From positions 186,001 to 250,000 of the forward strand of contig NZ_SZQF01000003.1 in the NCBI RefSeq assembly GCF_005869935.1: 64,000 nucleotides of DNA, given 5' to 3'. The notes under the pieces are model-generated. The model had not been told where the DNA came from. It searched no databases and was given only the letters and a program-made list of their open reading frames with translations. Source of the stretch: Winogradskyella algicola. GTDB taxonomy: Bacteria > Bacteroidota > Bacteroidia > Flavobacteriales > Flavobacteriaceae. Shown here in pieces: positions 49,388 to 57,034 of the stretch. Numbering within the stretch: position 1 is the first letter of the stretch; each line of letters opens with the position of its first letter. Both the position numbers and the translations under genes were made by a program.

Positions 49388-50278
49388 ATGAAATCTCTAT
49401 TCTTTACACTATCGTTTTTACTATTTATCAGTTTATCTGCACAAGAAAACACTGATGTAGAGCAAATCGAAACCACCCTTAACAATTACATTGATGGCTT
49501 TTATCAAGGAGATACCCTTAAACTAAAAGCAGCATTAAAACCAAGACTCTACAAGTTTGGCTATTGGAAAAATAAAGATACAGGTGAGTACGAGTTCTAC
49601 GAGCAATTGACATATGAGAATGCTCTTAAAATGGCTCAAAACATCAAAGAAAAAGGTAGAACAACTACCGAAACTAAAATGCGAAGTGTTAAAGTGTTAG
49701 AGATAAGCAATCACATCGCTTCGGCAAAAGTTACAGGATTTTGGGGTTTGGACTATATACTTTTATCAAAAGATGAGGGAAAATGGATGATAGAACAAGT
49801 GATTTGGGAAGGGCCTTTTGAAGAAAAATTTAAAGAAGAACAAAAAACAACAACCTACTACCTTATTAGACATGCAGAGAAAGACCAATCTGACAAAACA
49901 AATAAAGATCCACATTTGACAGAAGAAGGTAAACAGCGCGCCGAAAACTGGACTACAACCTTTGGTGATGTTAAATTCGATATGGTCTTCTCCACCAAAT
50001 ATAACAGAACCAAGGAAACTGCAGAGCCTACAGCCAAAGCAAATAATATAGATATTACCTTTTATGATCCTAGAAATTTAAAACTTGAGGATTTCATTAA
50101 AGAAACTAAAGGAAAAACGGTTTTAGTTGTTGGCCATAGCAATACTACACCTATGCTAACCAATGCTCTACTCAACGAAAAAAAATATAATCAGATTGAC
50201 GAAAGCAACAATGCCAATCTTTATATTATAACCATAACGGATAACACAAAGACTTCCACACTTCTAAAAATTGAATAA
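49388..50278 (+). CDS. Exported fusion of an NTF2-like (lumazine-binding) domain and a histidine phosphatase
   Basis: The 296-residue protein has a signal peptide (about 1-19, ending SAQ). Residues about 22-145 resemble the putative lumazine-binding/SnoaL NTF2-like fold (TTLNNYIDGFYQGDTLKLKA). Residues about 155-290 are a histidine phosphatase with the catalytic RHAEK motif in YYLIRHAEKDQ, STKYNRTKETAEPTA, and the second histidine in VVVGHSNTTPM-like sequence (VLVVGHSNTTPML). The order of domains in one exported chain is unusual. Substrate unknown. Confidence 0.88.
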   Translation: MKSLFFTLSFLLFISLSAQENTDVEQIETTLNNYIDGFYQGDTLKLKAALKPRLYKFGYWKNKDTGEYEFYEQLTYENALKMAQNIKEKGRTTTETKMRSVKVLEISNHIASAKVTGFWGLDYILLSKDEGKWMIEQVIWEGPFEEKFKEEQKTTTYYLIRHAEKDQSDKTNKDPHLTEEGKQRAENWTTTFGDVKFDMVFSTKYNRTKETAEPTAKANNIDITFYDPRNLKLEDFIKETKGKTVLVVGHSNTTPMLTNALLNEKKYNQIDESNNANLYIITITDNTKTSTLLKIE

Positions 50279-50300
50279 AAACTCAACTCTATTTAACCAA

Positions 50301-50385
50301 TATTTTTGCATTTAACCTATTTACCGTAAATAGTATCAATACACAGATAAAAAAATTTATTTCTAAAAATAAATAACTAGTTTTG
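50301..50385 (+). promoter_or_regulatory. Two -7 boxes before the five-gene operon
   Basis: TATTTTTG (50301-50308) and TAGTTTTG (50378-50385) both fit TAnnTTTG. The second lies 36 bases before the first gene and is the better-placed candidate. Confidence 0.45.
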
Positions 50386-50421
50386 AGAACATTAATTAGA
50401 AAAGATTGATTTAAACCATTT

Positions 50422-51168
50422 ATGAAAACTGTAATGTTATTAGGTGGCACCAAAGGTGTTGGAAAAGAAATACTTAAGGCCAGCTTAAAAAAAGGGTATA
50501 ATGTAGCCTTTTGTGGAAGAAATACTGAAGAAGGTAACGACATCATTAAATCCTCTAATAACCAAGACAACTTATACTTTCATAAACTTGATCTTACATC
50601 TATTAATGGTATTGAAGATTATTACAAAGCGACCATAAAACGTTTCAAAAAAATAGATGCGCTAATTATATATGCTGGCATTACACCTGTTGCGTCTTTG
50701 ATTGACACAGACGAAGATACCTATGACAAGGTATTTAATGTTAATCTTAAAGCACCTTATTTTTTACTAAAACATGTTTTAAGGTCTATGATAGAACAAA
50801 AAGGTGGTTCTGTTGTATTCTTTGGTTCTGCTCATATGGATTATGGTCAAGAAGATCGCACTGCATATGCATTAACCAAAGGAACATTATACACACTTTC
50901 TACCCATATTGCACACCATTATGCCAAATATGGAATTAGATCAAACTATTTAGTAATGGGCTGGACCAGTACCGAAGGAGAACTTCAACTTCGCCAGCAA
51001 GAAGGTATAAGTGAAGCGCAGTTAAAAAGTAATGCAAGCGAAATAATTCCTATGGGACGCATGCTTACTCCAAATGATCCTGTGCCAGCAGTTATGTATT
51101 TTATCTCTGATGATTCTGCAATGACTACAGGTTCAATTATGAGAGTAACAGGAGGAGAATTTATTTAA
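50422..51168 (+). CDS. Short-chain dehydrogenase, first gene of the five-gene operon
   Basis: The 248-residue SDR has cofactor motif LLGGTKGVGKEIL (residues 5-17), NAG-like YAGIT, and the catalytic triad Ser in FFGSAHM and Tyr-x3-Lys in AYALTKG. The helix after the second strand starts GRNTEE, which suggests NADPH. It ends in GSIMRVTGGEFI, the usual dimer tail. The next gene follows by 10 bases. It differs strongly from the SDR at the other end of the operon, so the two probably act on different positions or steps. Confidence 0.9.
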   Translation: MKTVMLLGGTKGVGKEILKASLKKGYNVAFCGRNTEEGNDIIKSSNNQDNLYFHKLDLTSINGIEDYYKATIKRFKKIDALIIYAGITPVASLIDTDEDTYDKVFNVNLKAPYFLLKHVLRSMIEQKGGSVVFFGSAHMDYGQEDRTAYALTKGTLYTLSTHIAHHYAKYGIRSNYLVMGWTSTEGELQLRQQEGISEAQLKSNASEIIPMGRMLTPNDPVPAVMYFISDDSAMTTGSIMRVTGGEFI

Positions 51169-51178
51169 GAAACATGTA

Positions 51179-52006
51179 ATGACAAAACACTTAATTTACT
51201 TCTCCCAATCCGCTGAACTATTTGAAGGTCCAATTTTCGACTCAAAACATCAGCTACTATATTTTGTTTCAATCCTAGATGCCTTGGTGTATTGCTACAA
51301 CCCAAATACTAAGGAGATTTTGAGTTTAAAGCTAGATTCGCCTACGAGTAACGTTTATGTTATATCTAAAAAAGTTGTTTTGGTCGCTTCAAAAAATGGA
51401 TTTTACGAAATAGATTTTAATACCCTAAAATCTACTTTCAAATTTCAGATAGATATTCCCAATAATGTACGCTACAATGACGGTATAGAAGATGCAGTAG
51501 GAAGATATATAATTGGTACAATGGGCTATCCAAAGGTCATTAACGGAATAGGAAATGTGTTTTCTTACTATAACGGTGAATCTAAAGTGATTATAGAAAA
51601 TACTACTATTTCAAACGGACTAGCTTTCACAGAAGACAATAAAACACTCTATTTTATTGACACACCAACAAAGAAGGTTGCTAAGTACAACTATAACCTC
51701 GATACAGGAAAAGTTGAGTTTGTTGATTACGTCATTGAGTTTAACGAAGATGGAAGTCCTGACGGAATGTGCATAGACAAAAAGGGTATGCTATGGATTG
51801 CAGAATGGGGAGGAGCTTGTATTTCGCAGTGGAACCCTTCAACCGGAAAAAAAATTAATGAAATAACCCTTCCATACACAAACGTTACGTCTTGTTGTTT
51901 TGATGATAAATCAAATTTATACATCACAACAGCAAAGAATGACGAAGATAAAAACTATGAAAATGGTAGTGGATTATTTTATGTAGAAATAAATCAAAAT
52001 ATATAA
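51179..52006 (+). CDS. SMP-30/gluconolactonase-like beta-propeller protein
   Basis: The 275-residue protein fits the SMP-30/gluconolactonase/LRE family. The metal-binding Glu is in LFEGPIFDSKHQLLYFV, the middle Asn in TTISNGLAFTEDNKTLYFID, and the key Asp in GSPDGMCIDKKGMLWIAEWG. No signal peptide, so cytoplasmic. Members hydrolyse sugar lactones after a dehydrogenase has oxidised the sugar, which suits its position between two SDR genes. It is 2 bases from the glycosyltransferase gene. Confidence 0.87.
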   Translation: MTKHLIYFSQSAELFEGPIFDSKHQLLYFVSILDALVYCYNPNTKEILSLKLDSPTSNVYVISKKVVLVASKNGFYEIDFNTLKSTFKFQIDIPNNVRYNDGIEDAVGRYIIGTMGYPKVINGIGNVFSYYNGESKVIIENTTISNGLAFTEDNKTLYFIDTPTKKVAKYNYNLDTGKVEFVDYVIEFNEDGSPDGMCIDKKGMLWIAEWGGACISQWNPSTGKKINEITLPYTNVTSCCFDDKSNLYITTAKNDEDKNYENGSGLFYVEINQNI

Positions 52007-52008
52007 GT

Positions 52009-53268
52009 ATGAGCTCTATAAAAATTAGTGTTATTGTTCCTATTTATCGTATAGAAAAATACTTAGCACAATGTATTGAAAGTTTGTTAGAGCAGTCATT
52101 TAAAGACTTTGAATTAATATTGGTAGATGATGGTAGTCCTGACAACTGTCCTCAAATTTGTGATGATTATGCAAAGGATGACAGCAGAATTAAAGTAATT
52201 CATAAACCAAACGGAGGATTATTATCAGCAAGAAAAGCTGGTTTAGAAGCTGCCTCAGGCACACATATTGCGTACGTAGATGGCGATGATTGGGTAGATC
52301 ATTTTTATCTAGATACGTTGTATAAACTTGCTATTGCTAACGATGCTGATTTAGTTGTAACTGGTCATTTTAGAGAGTTTGATGGTAAAATAGAAACCAT
52401 AAAACCAAAAAATCCTGGTTTTTATGATGAAACTAAAATTACATCTGAAATTTTACCAAAAGCCATATACAATGGTGAATTCTGTGAGCATGGTATGTCT
52501 ACTTATGTTTGGAATAAGCTCTTCAAAAAAGAACTTTTAGAAAAGATACTCTACGATGTTCCTAATGATGTTGTAATGGGTGAAGATGCTGCTATCACAT
52601 ACTCGTACTTAGCTTTTACTAAACGATTGGTCATTAGCAAAATTCCACTTTATTATTACAGACAACGTCACGACTCTATTGTAAAATCCGTTGAAAATCC
52701 AAGGACAGAATACTACAGACTAGGACTTTTAATGAATTTCCTTAAAACTAAATTAAACAATGTTTTAGATGAAGAAAATTTAAACACACAAATAACATAT
52801 TACCTCTATTCACAAATATTAGTGAGATCAGGTGGACTTATATACAACGAAGAGCACGATACTTGGTTCAATCCATTTTTAAATACCGAAAAAGATTCAA
52901 AAATTGTAGTATATAGTTCTGGCTCTTTTGGTCAGCACATACTTTCTACCAATCTAAAAACGGATTATTTTAAGATTATAAAATGGATAGATGTAGATTA
53001 TCACGATTTAAAAATTGGGGAAAACACTGTTCATCCCATCAGTAGTATTAACAATGATGAATTTGATTATTTGATAATAGCGACTATTAACCCTTCAACC
53101 CATAAATCTCTAAAAGAAGAATTAGAATTGATGGGTATAGACAAGTCTAAAATTATTAAAATCAATACAGACGAAACAAAAATCAAAAGCCTTCTGAAAG
53201 ATTTGGGCTATGATAAAAATTTTATATTCCCTAAAAAAACTAAAAATTCCCTCACCCCTAAAATTTAA
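52009..53268 (+). CDS. Glycosyltransferase family 2 with a C-terminal Rossmann-like domain
   Basis: The 419-residue protein has a GT-A fold (about 1-220): ISVIVPIYRIEKYLAQCIES, LILVDDGSPDNCPQIC, the DxD metal motif in AYVDGDDWVD, and MGEDAAITY near the acceptor end. Residues about 295-390 look like a small nucleotide-binding fold (SKIVVYSSGSFGQHILS, then FDYLIIATINPSTH). No membrane segments. No flippase or polymerase gene is nearby, so the sugar may go onto a soluble or unusual acceptor rather than a capsule repeat. Confidence 0.9.
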   Translation: MSSIKISVIVPIYRIEKYLAQCIESLLEQSFKDFELILVDDGSPDNCPQICDDYAKDDSRIKVIHKPNGGLLSARKAGLEAASGTHIAYVDGDDWVDHFYLDTLYKLAIANDADLVVTGHFREFDGKIETIKPKNPGFYDETKITSEILPKAIYNGEFCEHGMSTYVWNKLFKKELLEKILYDVPNDVVMGEDAAITYSYLAFTKRLVISKIPLYYYRQRHDSIVKSVENPRTEYYRLGLLMNFLKTKLNNVLDEENLNTQITYYLYSQILVRSGGLIYNEEHDTWFNPFLNTEKDSKIVVYSSGSFGQHILSTNLKTDYFKIIKWIDVDYHDLKIGENTVHPISSINNDEFDYLIIATINPSTHKSLKEELELMGIDKSKIIKINTDETKIKSLLKDLGYDKNFIFPKKTKNSLTPKI

Positions 53269-53285
53269 AACCCTTAAAATTAACA

Positions 53286-54575
53286 ATGATGAAAAAAATA
53301 ATAATACTTGGCGGTAATCCAGAAACCGGAGTTTTAGTAGAATTTGCCAATAATATGGGATTACACACTATTGTAATTGATCCAAATCCAGAGGCACCTG
53401 CTAAAAAATTCGCTGCTGAGACATATGACATCGATGGTTTTGACATCGATGGTATTGTAAAAGTTGCTAAAGAAAAAAACGTAGATGCAGTACTTGTCGG
53501 TGTTGCAGATATTTTAGTTAAGCCCTATAAAGAAATTTGCGAAAGACTAGGACTACCTTGCTATGCTACAGATGGTACAATTGAAGCTTTCTGCAGTAAG
53601 GATGGCTATAAACGTTATTGTGAAGCGCACGACGTACAAGATATACCGGGTATTTATCTTAAAAAAGACGAACCCATAAGAAAGCCTAAAAAAGTTGACC
53701 TTCCATTAATGGTAAAACCAGTTGATAGTGGCGGAGGTGTTGGTATGAAAATATGCAGAGATGAGGAAGACTATAACCAAACCGTAAAAAATGTTCTTAA
53801 ATTCTCTAAAAAAGGCATCGTCCTGGTAGAAAAGTATATGGACTCTAGTTGTCACGATATGGCCGCATATTACACGTTTAAAAATGGAGTTCCGTATTTA
53901 TCTGCCATATACGACAGAACCTTAACCAGACTACAAGGCAACTCTAGTCCTATAGGCTTAGCAACGTTATATCCATCAAAATTCACTAAAGAGTTTGTCG
54001 AAACCGTTCATCCAAAATTATCTGAATTATTTAAAGCCACAGGAGTGCAAAATGGTGTTTTAAATATTCAATTCTTTGTTGAAAATGGTGAGTTTTACAG
54101 CTATGATCCTGGATTTAGATTACAAGGAGAAGCACCTCATATTCATTTAGCACATATCAACGGTTTTGACCATAGAAATATGCTTTTAAATTTTGCTTTA
54201 ACAGGTGTTTTTGGTGATGAAAATTTTGCTGAACAAAACGATTATATGCTGCGTGGCAAAAAAGCGTGTTCAGTTTGGGTACTTTTAAAAGCTGGTAAAA
54301 TTACGTCTATAAAAGGCTTAAAGGAACTTAAGAATCATAAAAATGTAATTTTTGTTGTAGAACGATTTAAGGAAGGTGATGAAGTATTACCTGCTATGAT
54401 TGGTACAGAAAGACAAGTATTATACAGAATTTATACAGTTTCTGACTCGGTTGCAGAAACCAATCAAACCATTTTAGACATTCAAAAGATATTAGATATC
54501 CGAGATGAAAACGGAGAAAATATGGTATTGGAGTGGACAGATTTATGGAATACCGATGATTACAGTCATCACTAA
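53286..54575 (+). CDS. ATP-grasp ligase of unknown substrate
   Basis: The 429-residue protein has a pre-ATP-grasp domain (MMKKIIILGGNPETGVLVE and onward to about 115). The ATP-grasp core has the Lys/Gly-rich nucleotide loop LPLMVKPVDSGGGVGMKIC (about 138-156), IVLVEKYMD, and acidic Mg-binding residues in VLNIQFFVENGEFYSYDPGF. Such enzymes couple a carboxylate to an amine or thiol via an acyl-phosphate. It sits 17 bases after the GT2 gene and 29 before an SDR. Ligation of an amino acid to a sugar acid is a plausible but untested role. Confidence 0.85.
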   Translation: MMKKIIILGGNPETGVLVEFANNMGLHTIVIDPNPEAPAKKFAAETYDIDGFDIDGIVKVAKEKNVDAVLVGVADILVKPYKEICERLGLPCYATDGTIEAFCSKDGYKRYCEAHDVQDIPGIYLKKDEPIRKPKKVDLPLMVKPVDSGGGVGMKICRDEEDYNQTVKNVLKFSKKGIVLVEKYMDSSCHDMAAYYTFKNGVPYLSAIYDRTLTRLQGNSSPIGLATLYPSKFTKEFVETVHPKLSELFKATGVQNGVLNIQFFVENGEFYSYDPGFRLQGEAPHIHLAHINGFDHRNMLLNFALTGVFGDENFAEQNDYMLRGKKACSVWVLLKAGKITSIKGLKELKNHKNVIFVVERFKEGDEVLPAMIGTERQVLYRIYTVSDSVAETNQTILDIQKILDIRDENGENMVLEWTDLWNTDDYSHH

Positions 54576-54604
54576 CTATAACAACCCTAACAATCAACTA
54601 AAAA

Positions 54605-55378
54605 ATGAGTATTAATGTTTTAAAAAAATTTAGTTTAGAAAACAAAAATGCCATTGTTGTTGGAGGCGCAGGCGACCTCGGAAAAGCAATGGTAGAGGCT
54701 TTAGCAGAAGCTGGATCTAAAGTAGTTATCATAGACATTGACGACAGAATGTATGATTTTTGCAGAGATTTCAAAAAAAACAATCTCAATGTAGAGGCTG
54801 TAAAAGCTGATGTCAGTAAAATTGAAGACATTAAAAGTTCTTATAAAAAGGCTTTAGAAATTCTTGAAGGCAAACTAGATATTTTAGTGAATTCTGCAGG
54901 AATACAACGACGCTATCCTAGCGAACAATTTCCGGATGAAGAATGGAGGAAAGTTATTGCAATTAATCTAGATGCAACATTCTATTACTGTAAATATGCT
55001 GCTAATACTATGCTTGAAGGCAATGGTGGAAAAATTATCAATGTTGCATCATTAATGAGCTTCTTAGGCGGAATTACAATTCCGGCATATGCAGCGTCAA
55101 AAGGTGGTGTTGGTCAATTAACAAAGGCACTATCAAATGATTTAGCGGCTAAAGGTATTTGTGTCAATGCTATTGCACCTGGTTACATGGACACACAATT
55201 AAATGCTGCTATCATCAACGACAAAAAACGAACAGAAGAGATTTTTATGCGTGTACCAATGAAGCGTTGGGGAACTGGTGAAGATTTAAAAGGTCTTACA
55301 GTCTTTTTAGCATCATCTGCTAGCGATTACGTTACTGGCACTATTATCCCTGTTGATGGTGGCTATTTAGGCCGATAA
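54605..55378 (+). CDS. Short-chain dehydrogenase (KduD-like), last gene of the operon
   Basis: The 257-residue SDR resembles gluconate or deoxygluconate dehydrogenases. It has VVGGAGDLGKAMVEA, IIDIDD (the acidic residue after strand 2 suggests NAD), VNSAGIQ, and the catalytic set Ser in NVASLMSFLG and Tyr-x3-Lys in AYAASKGG. PGYMDTQLN and DGGYLGR close the typical scaffold. It likely oxidises or reduces a sugar or sugar acid, which would fit the lactonase-like partner. Confidence 0.9.
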   Translation: MSINVLKKFSLENKNAIVVGGAGDLGKAMVEALAEAGSKVVIIDIDDRMYDFCRDFKKNNLNVEAVKADVSKIEDIKSSYKKALEILEGKLDILVNSAGIQRRYPSEQFPDEEWRKVIAINLDATFYYCKYAANTMLEGNGGKIINVASLMSFLGGITIPAYAASKGGVGQLTKALSNDLAAKGICVNAIAPGYMDTQLNAAIINDKKRTEEIFMRVPMKRWGTGEDLKGLTVFLASSASDYVTGTIIPVDGGYLGR

Positions 55379-55394
55379 TCGTTTACTTTATCAT

Positions 55395-55557
55395 AAAGAA
55401 GGAAGCTGTCTTAAAAATGTCACAAGCTGTCATTCTGAATTGTCCCACTGAGCGCAGTCGAAGTGTATTTCAGAATCTTGTTGATTTAATTTACAAGAAT
55501 CTGAAACGAGTTCAGATTGACAAATAACATGAAGCTTAAGACTACAGCTTCTTTTTT
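55395..55557. terminator. Hairpin with a palindromic repeat in its loop, after the five-gene operon
   Basis: AAGCT-GTCTTAA (55403-55414) pairs with TTAAGAC-TAC-AGCTT (55536-55550), and AAGAAG/CTTCTTTTTT extends the outer end. The loop holds a GTCATTCTGAA-type element (55429-55522) into which a second repeat, CCACTGAGCGCAGTCGAAGTG (about 55445-55464), is nested. This is the same architecture as 14473-14613. Confidence 0.7.
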
Positions 55558-56311
55558 ATTGATTGAGTAATTCAACCTCTATACTTTTTAATTCAATTTT
55601 AGATAATAGTTTTAGTTTCTTTTCTTCAAAAGCTTCACCTAAATCAAACAGTTCTAATTCGTTGTTTTCCGTCTTATAATTATTATAATCTACAAACCGG
55701 ATTCCTTCAATATATCTTTCATTAAACGCTTCTCTAAAGCGCATGCCTACACCATCTTCTTCATTATACGAGTACGCTAAATAATCAACTTTAAAACGCT
55801 CTTTATCAAACCAATACACAAAAACATCTTCATAGTCCTCACCTCCACCATCAGGATTAAATGTTACTTTAATTTTATAATAGTTCTTTTCGTTAATTTG
55901 CTCTTCTCCCAATAAAGTTTTATTGACAGCATCTGCATTTAAACCATACGGTAAAACCGAAAAGTAATGCACAGAATTAACAGATGCCGAAAACTTAGCC
56001 TTCATGCTATCTTCTAGAATAACACGACTTTCATTTATAAAACGATCAAAATTGTTATTGGTCAACAAATCGAAAACAGAATCATTACCATCCTTAAACA
56101 TTCGTATTAAGGAAAACTGTCCTTTATTACGTCTGGCTACATAAAACTTATTTCTAAAATTGAATCGTATTACAGAATTATCAAATGCTTTACCTCCTGC
56201 TTTCTCTATAGATTTAGAAATGATTTCATCTGCTGTAAGGTTTATAACTTGTTTTTCATCCTTGCAACTAAAAAGCATTAATCCAAATAAAACCAAGTAT
56301 AGATATTTCAT
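55556..56311 (-). CDS. DUF6503 family lipoprotein
   Basis: The 251-residue lipoprotein has a signal ending in LFSC (Cys16). It fits DUF6503: ADEIISKSIEKAGGKAFDNS near the N-terminus, then a beta-rich body with FNFRNKFYVARR, YYKIKVTFNPDGGGEDYEDV and VYWFDKERFKVDYLAYSY. This fold resembles the periplasmic LolA/LolB-like or outer-membrane lipoprotein carriers, but function is unproven. It is convergent with the five-gene operon and divergent from smpB. Confidence 0.78.
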   Translation of the reverse strand: MKYLYLVLFGLMLFSCKDEKQVINLTADEIISKSIEKAGGKAFDNSVIRFNFRNKFYVARRNKGQFSLIRMFKDGNDSVFDLLTNNNFDRFINESRVILEDSMKAKFSASVNSVHYFSVLPYGLNADAVNKTLLGEEQINEKNYYKIKVTFNPDGGGEDYEDVFVYWFDKERFKVDYLAYSYNEEDGVGMRFREAFNERYIEGIRFVDYNNYKTENNELELFDLGEAFEEKKLKLLSKIELKSIEVELLNQ

Positions 56312-56385
56312 AATTACGATTTAGGAAGTTAAGGTCGTAAAACTAAGTAATAGTTTACAATAAAGTTTACTTAATGCTTTTGCAC

Positions 56386-56415
56386 TTTGTACTTGATACT
56401 TTCTTATTATCTTTG
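56386..56415 (+). promoter_or_regulatory. Promoter of smpB, probably giving a leaderless mRNA
   Basis: TTG (56387-56389), 18 bases, then TATCTTTG (56408-56415) is a near-consensus Bacteroidota promoter. The smpB ATG lies 6 bases after the -7 box, so the transcript should start at or almost at the ATG. Confidence 0.7.
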
Positions 56416-56421
56416 CCAACT

Positions 56422-56877
56422 ATGCAAAAAAAGGTAAACATACTAAACAAGAAGGCAAAATTTCAGTACGAGATATTGGATAAGTACACTGCCGGAATTG
56501 TTTTAACTGGTACTGAGATAAAATCTATTAGAGCCAGTAAAGCTTCTATTGCCGAAAGTTTTTGCGAATTTAATGATCGTGGAGAATTGTTTGTTATCAA
56601 CATGACAATAGAAGAGTACGCTTTTGGCAACTACTACAACCACAAACCTAAAGCTGAGCGTAAATTATTACTTAACAAACGTGAGCTTAAAAAACTTGAA
56701 AAAGAAGTTAACGTTAAAGGAAATTCTATTATTCCGCTTCGTCTGTTCATCAATGAAAAAGGACTAGCCAAATTAGAAATTGCTTTAGGTAAAGGTAAAA
56801 AACTCTACGATAAGCGTGAGACCATAAAAGATCGTGACAACAAGCGTAATTTAGACCGTATTAAGAAAAGTTTTCGA
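56422..56877 (+). CDS. smpB: SsrA-binding protein SmpB
   Basis: The 151-residue protein binds tmRNA and is needed for rescue of stalled ribosomes. The core has KAKFQYEILDKYTAGIVLTG, GTEIKSIRASKASIAESFCE and YEAYAFGNYYNHK-like sequence (EEYAFGNYYNHKPKAERKLL). The basic tail KGKKLYDKRETIKDRDNKRN is typical. I placed the start at MQKKVNIL; a longer frame of 16 more residues would run through the -7 box. The tmRNA gene itself is not in this window. The stop codon follows at 56878-56880. Confidence 0.94.
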
Positions 56878-57034
56878 TAACTTTAGGATTGCTATAACTG
56901 TTACATATTTCATTTTACTCTAAGTTTGATGCAGTTGCAGGCAACCAATGTTGGTAAAATAGTGTCTGTAATTATAAAGGCATGTTTTTTGTGCGATAAA
57001 ATCCATGTCTAAGTTTAACCATCAATCAACATCT

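Noticed and set aside
56374..56421. Longer start for smpB
   Set aside because: The extension runs through the TTG and TATCTTTG promoter boxes, and SmpB proteins begin near MQKKVNIL.
57005..57034. Earlier ATG for the DUF5686 gene
   Set aside because: The ten added polar residues would spoil the signal peptide that begins at MKLKLHAL.
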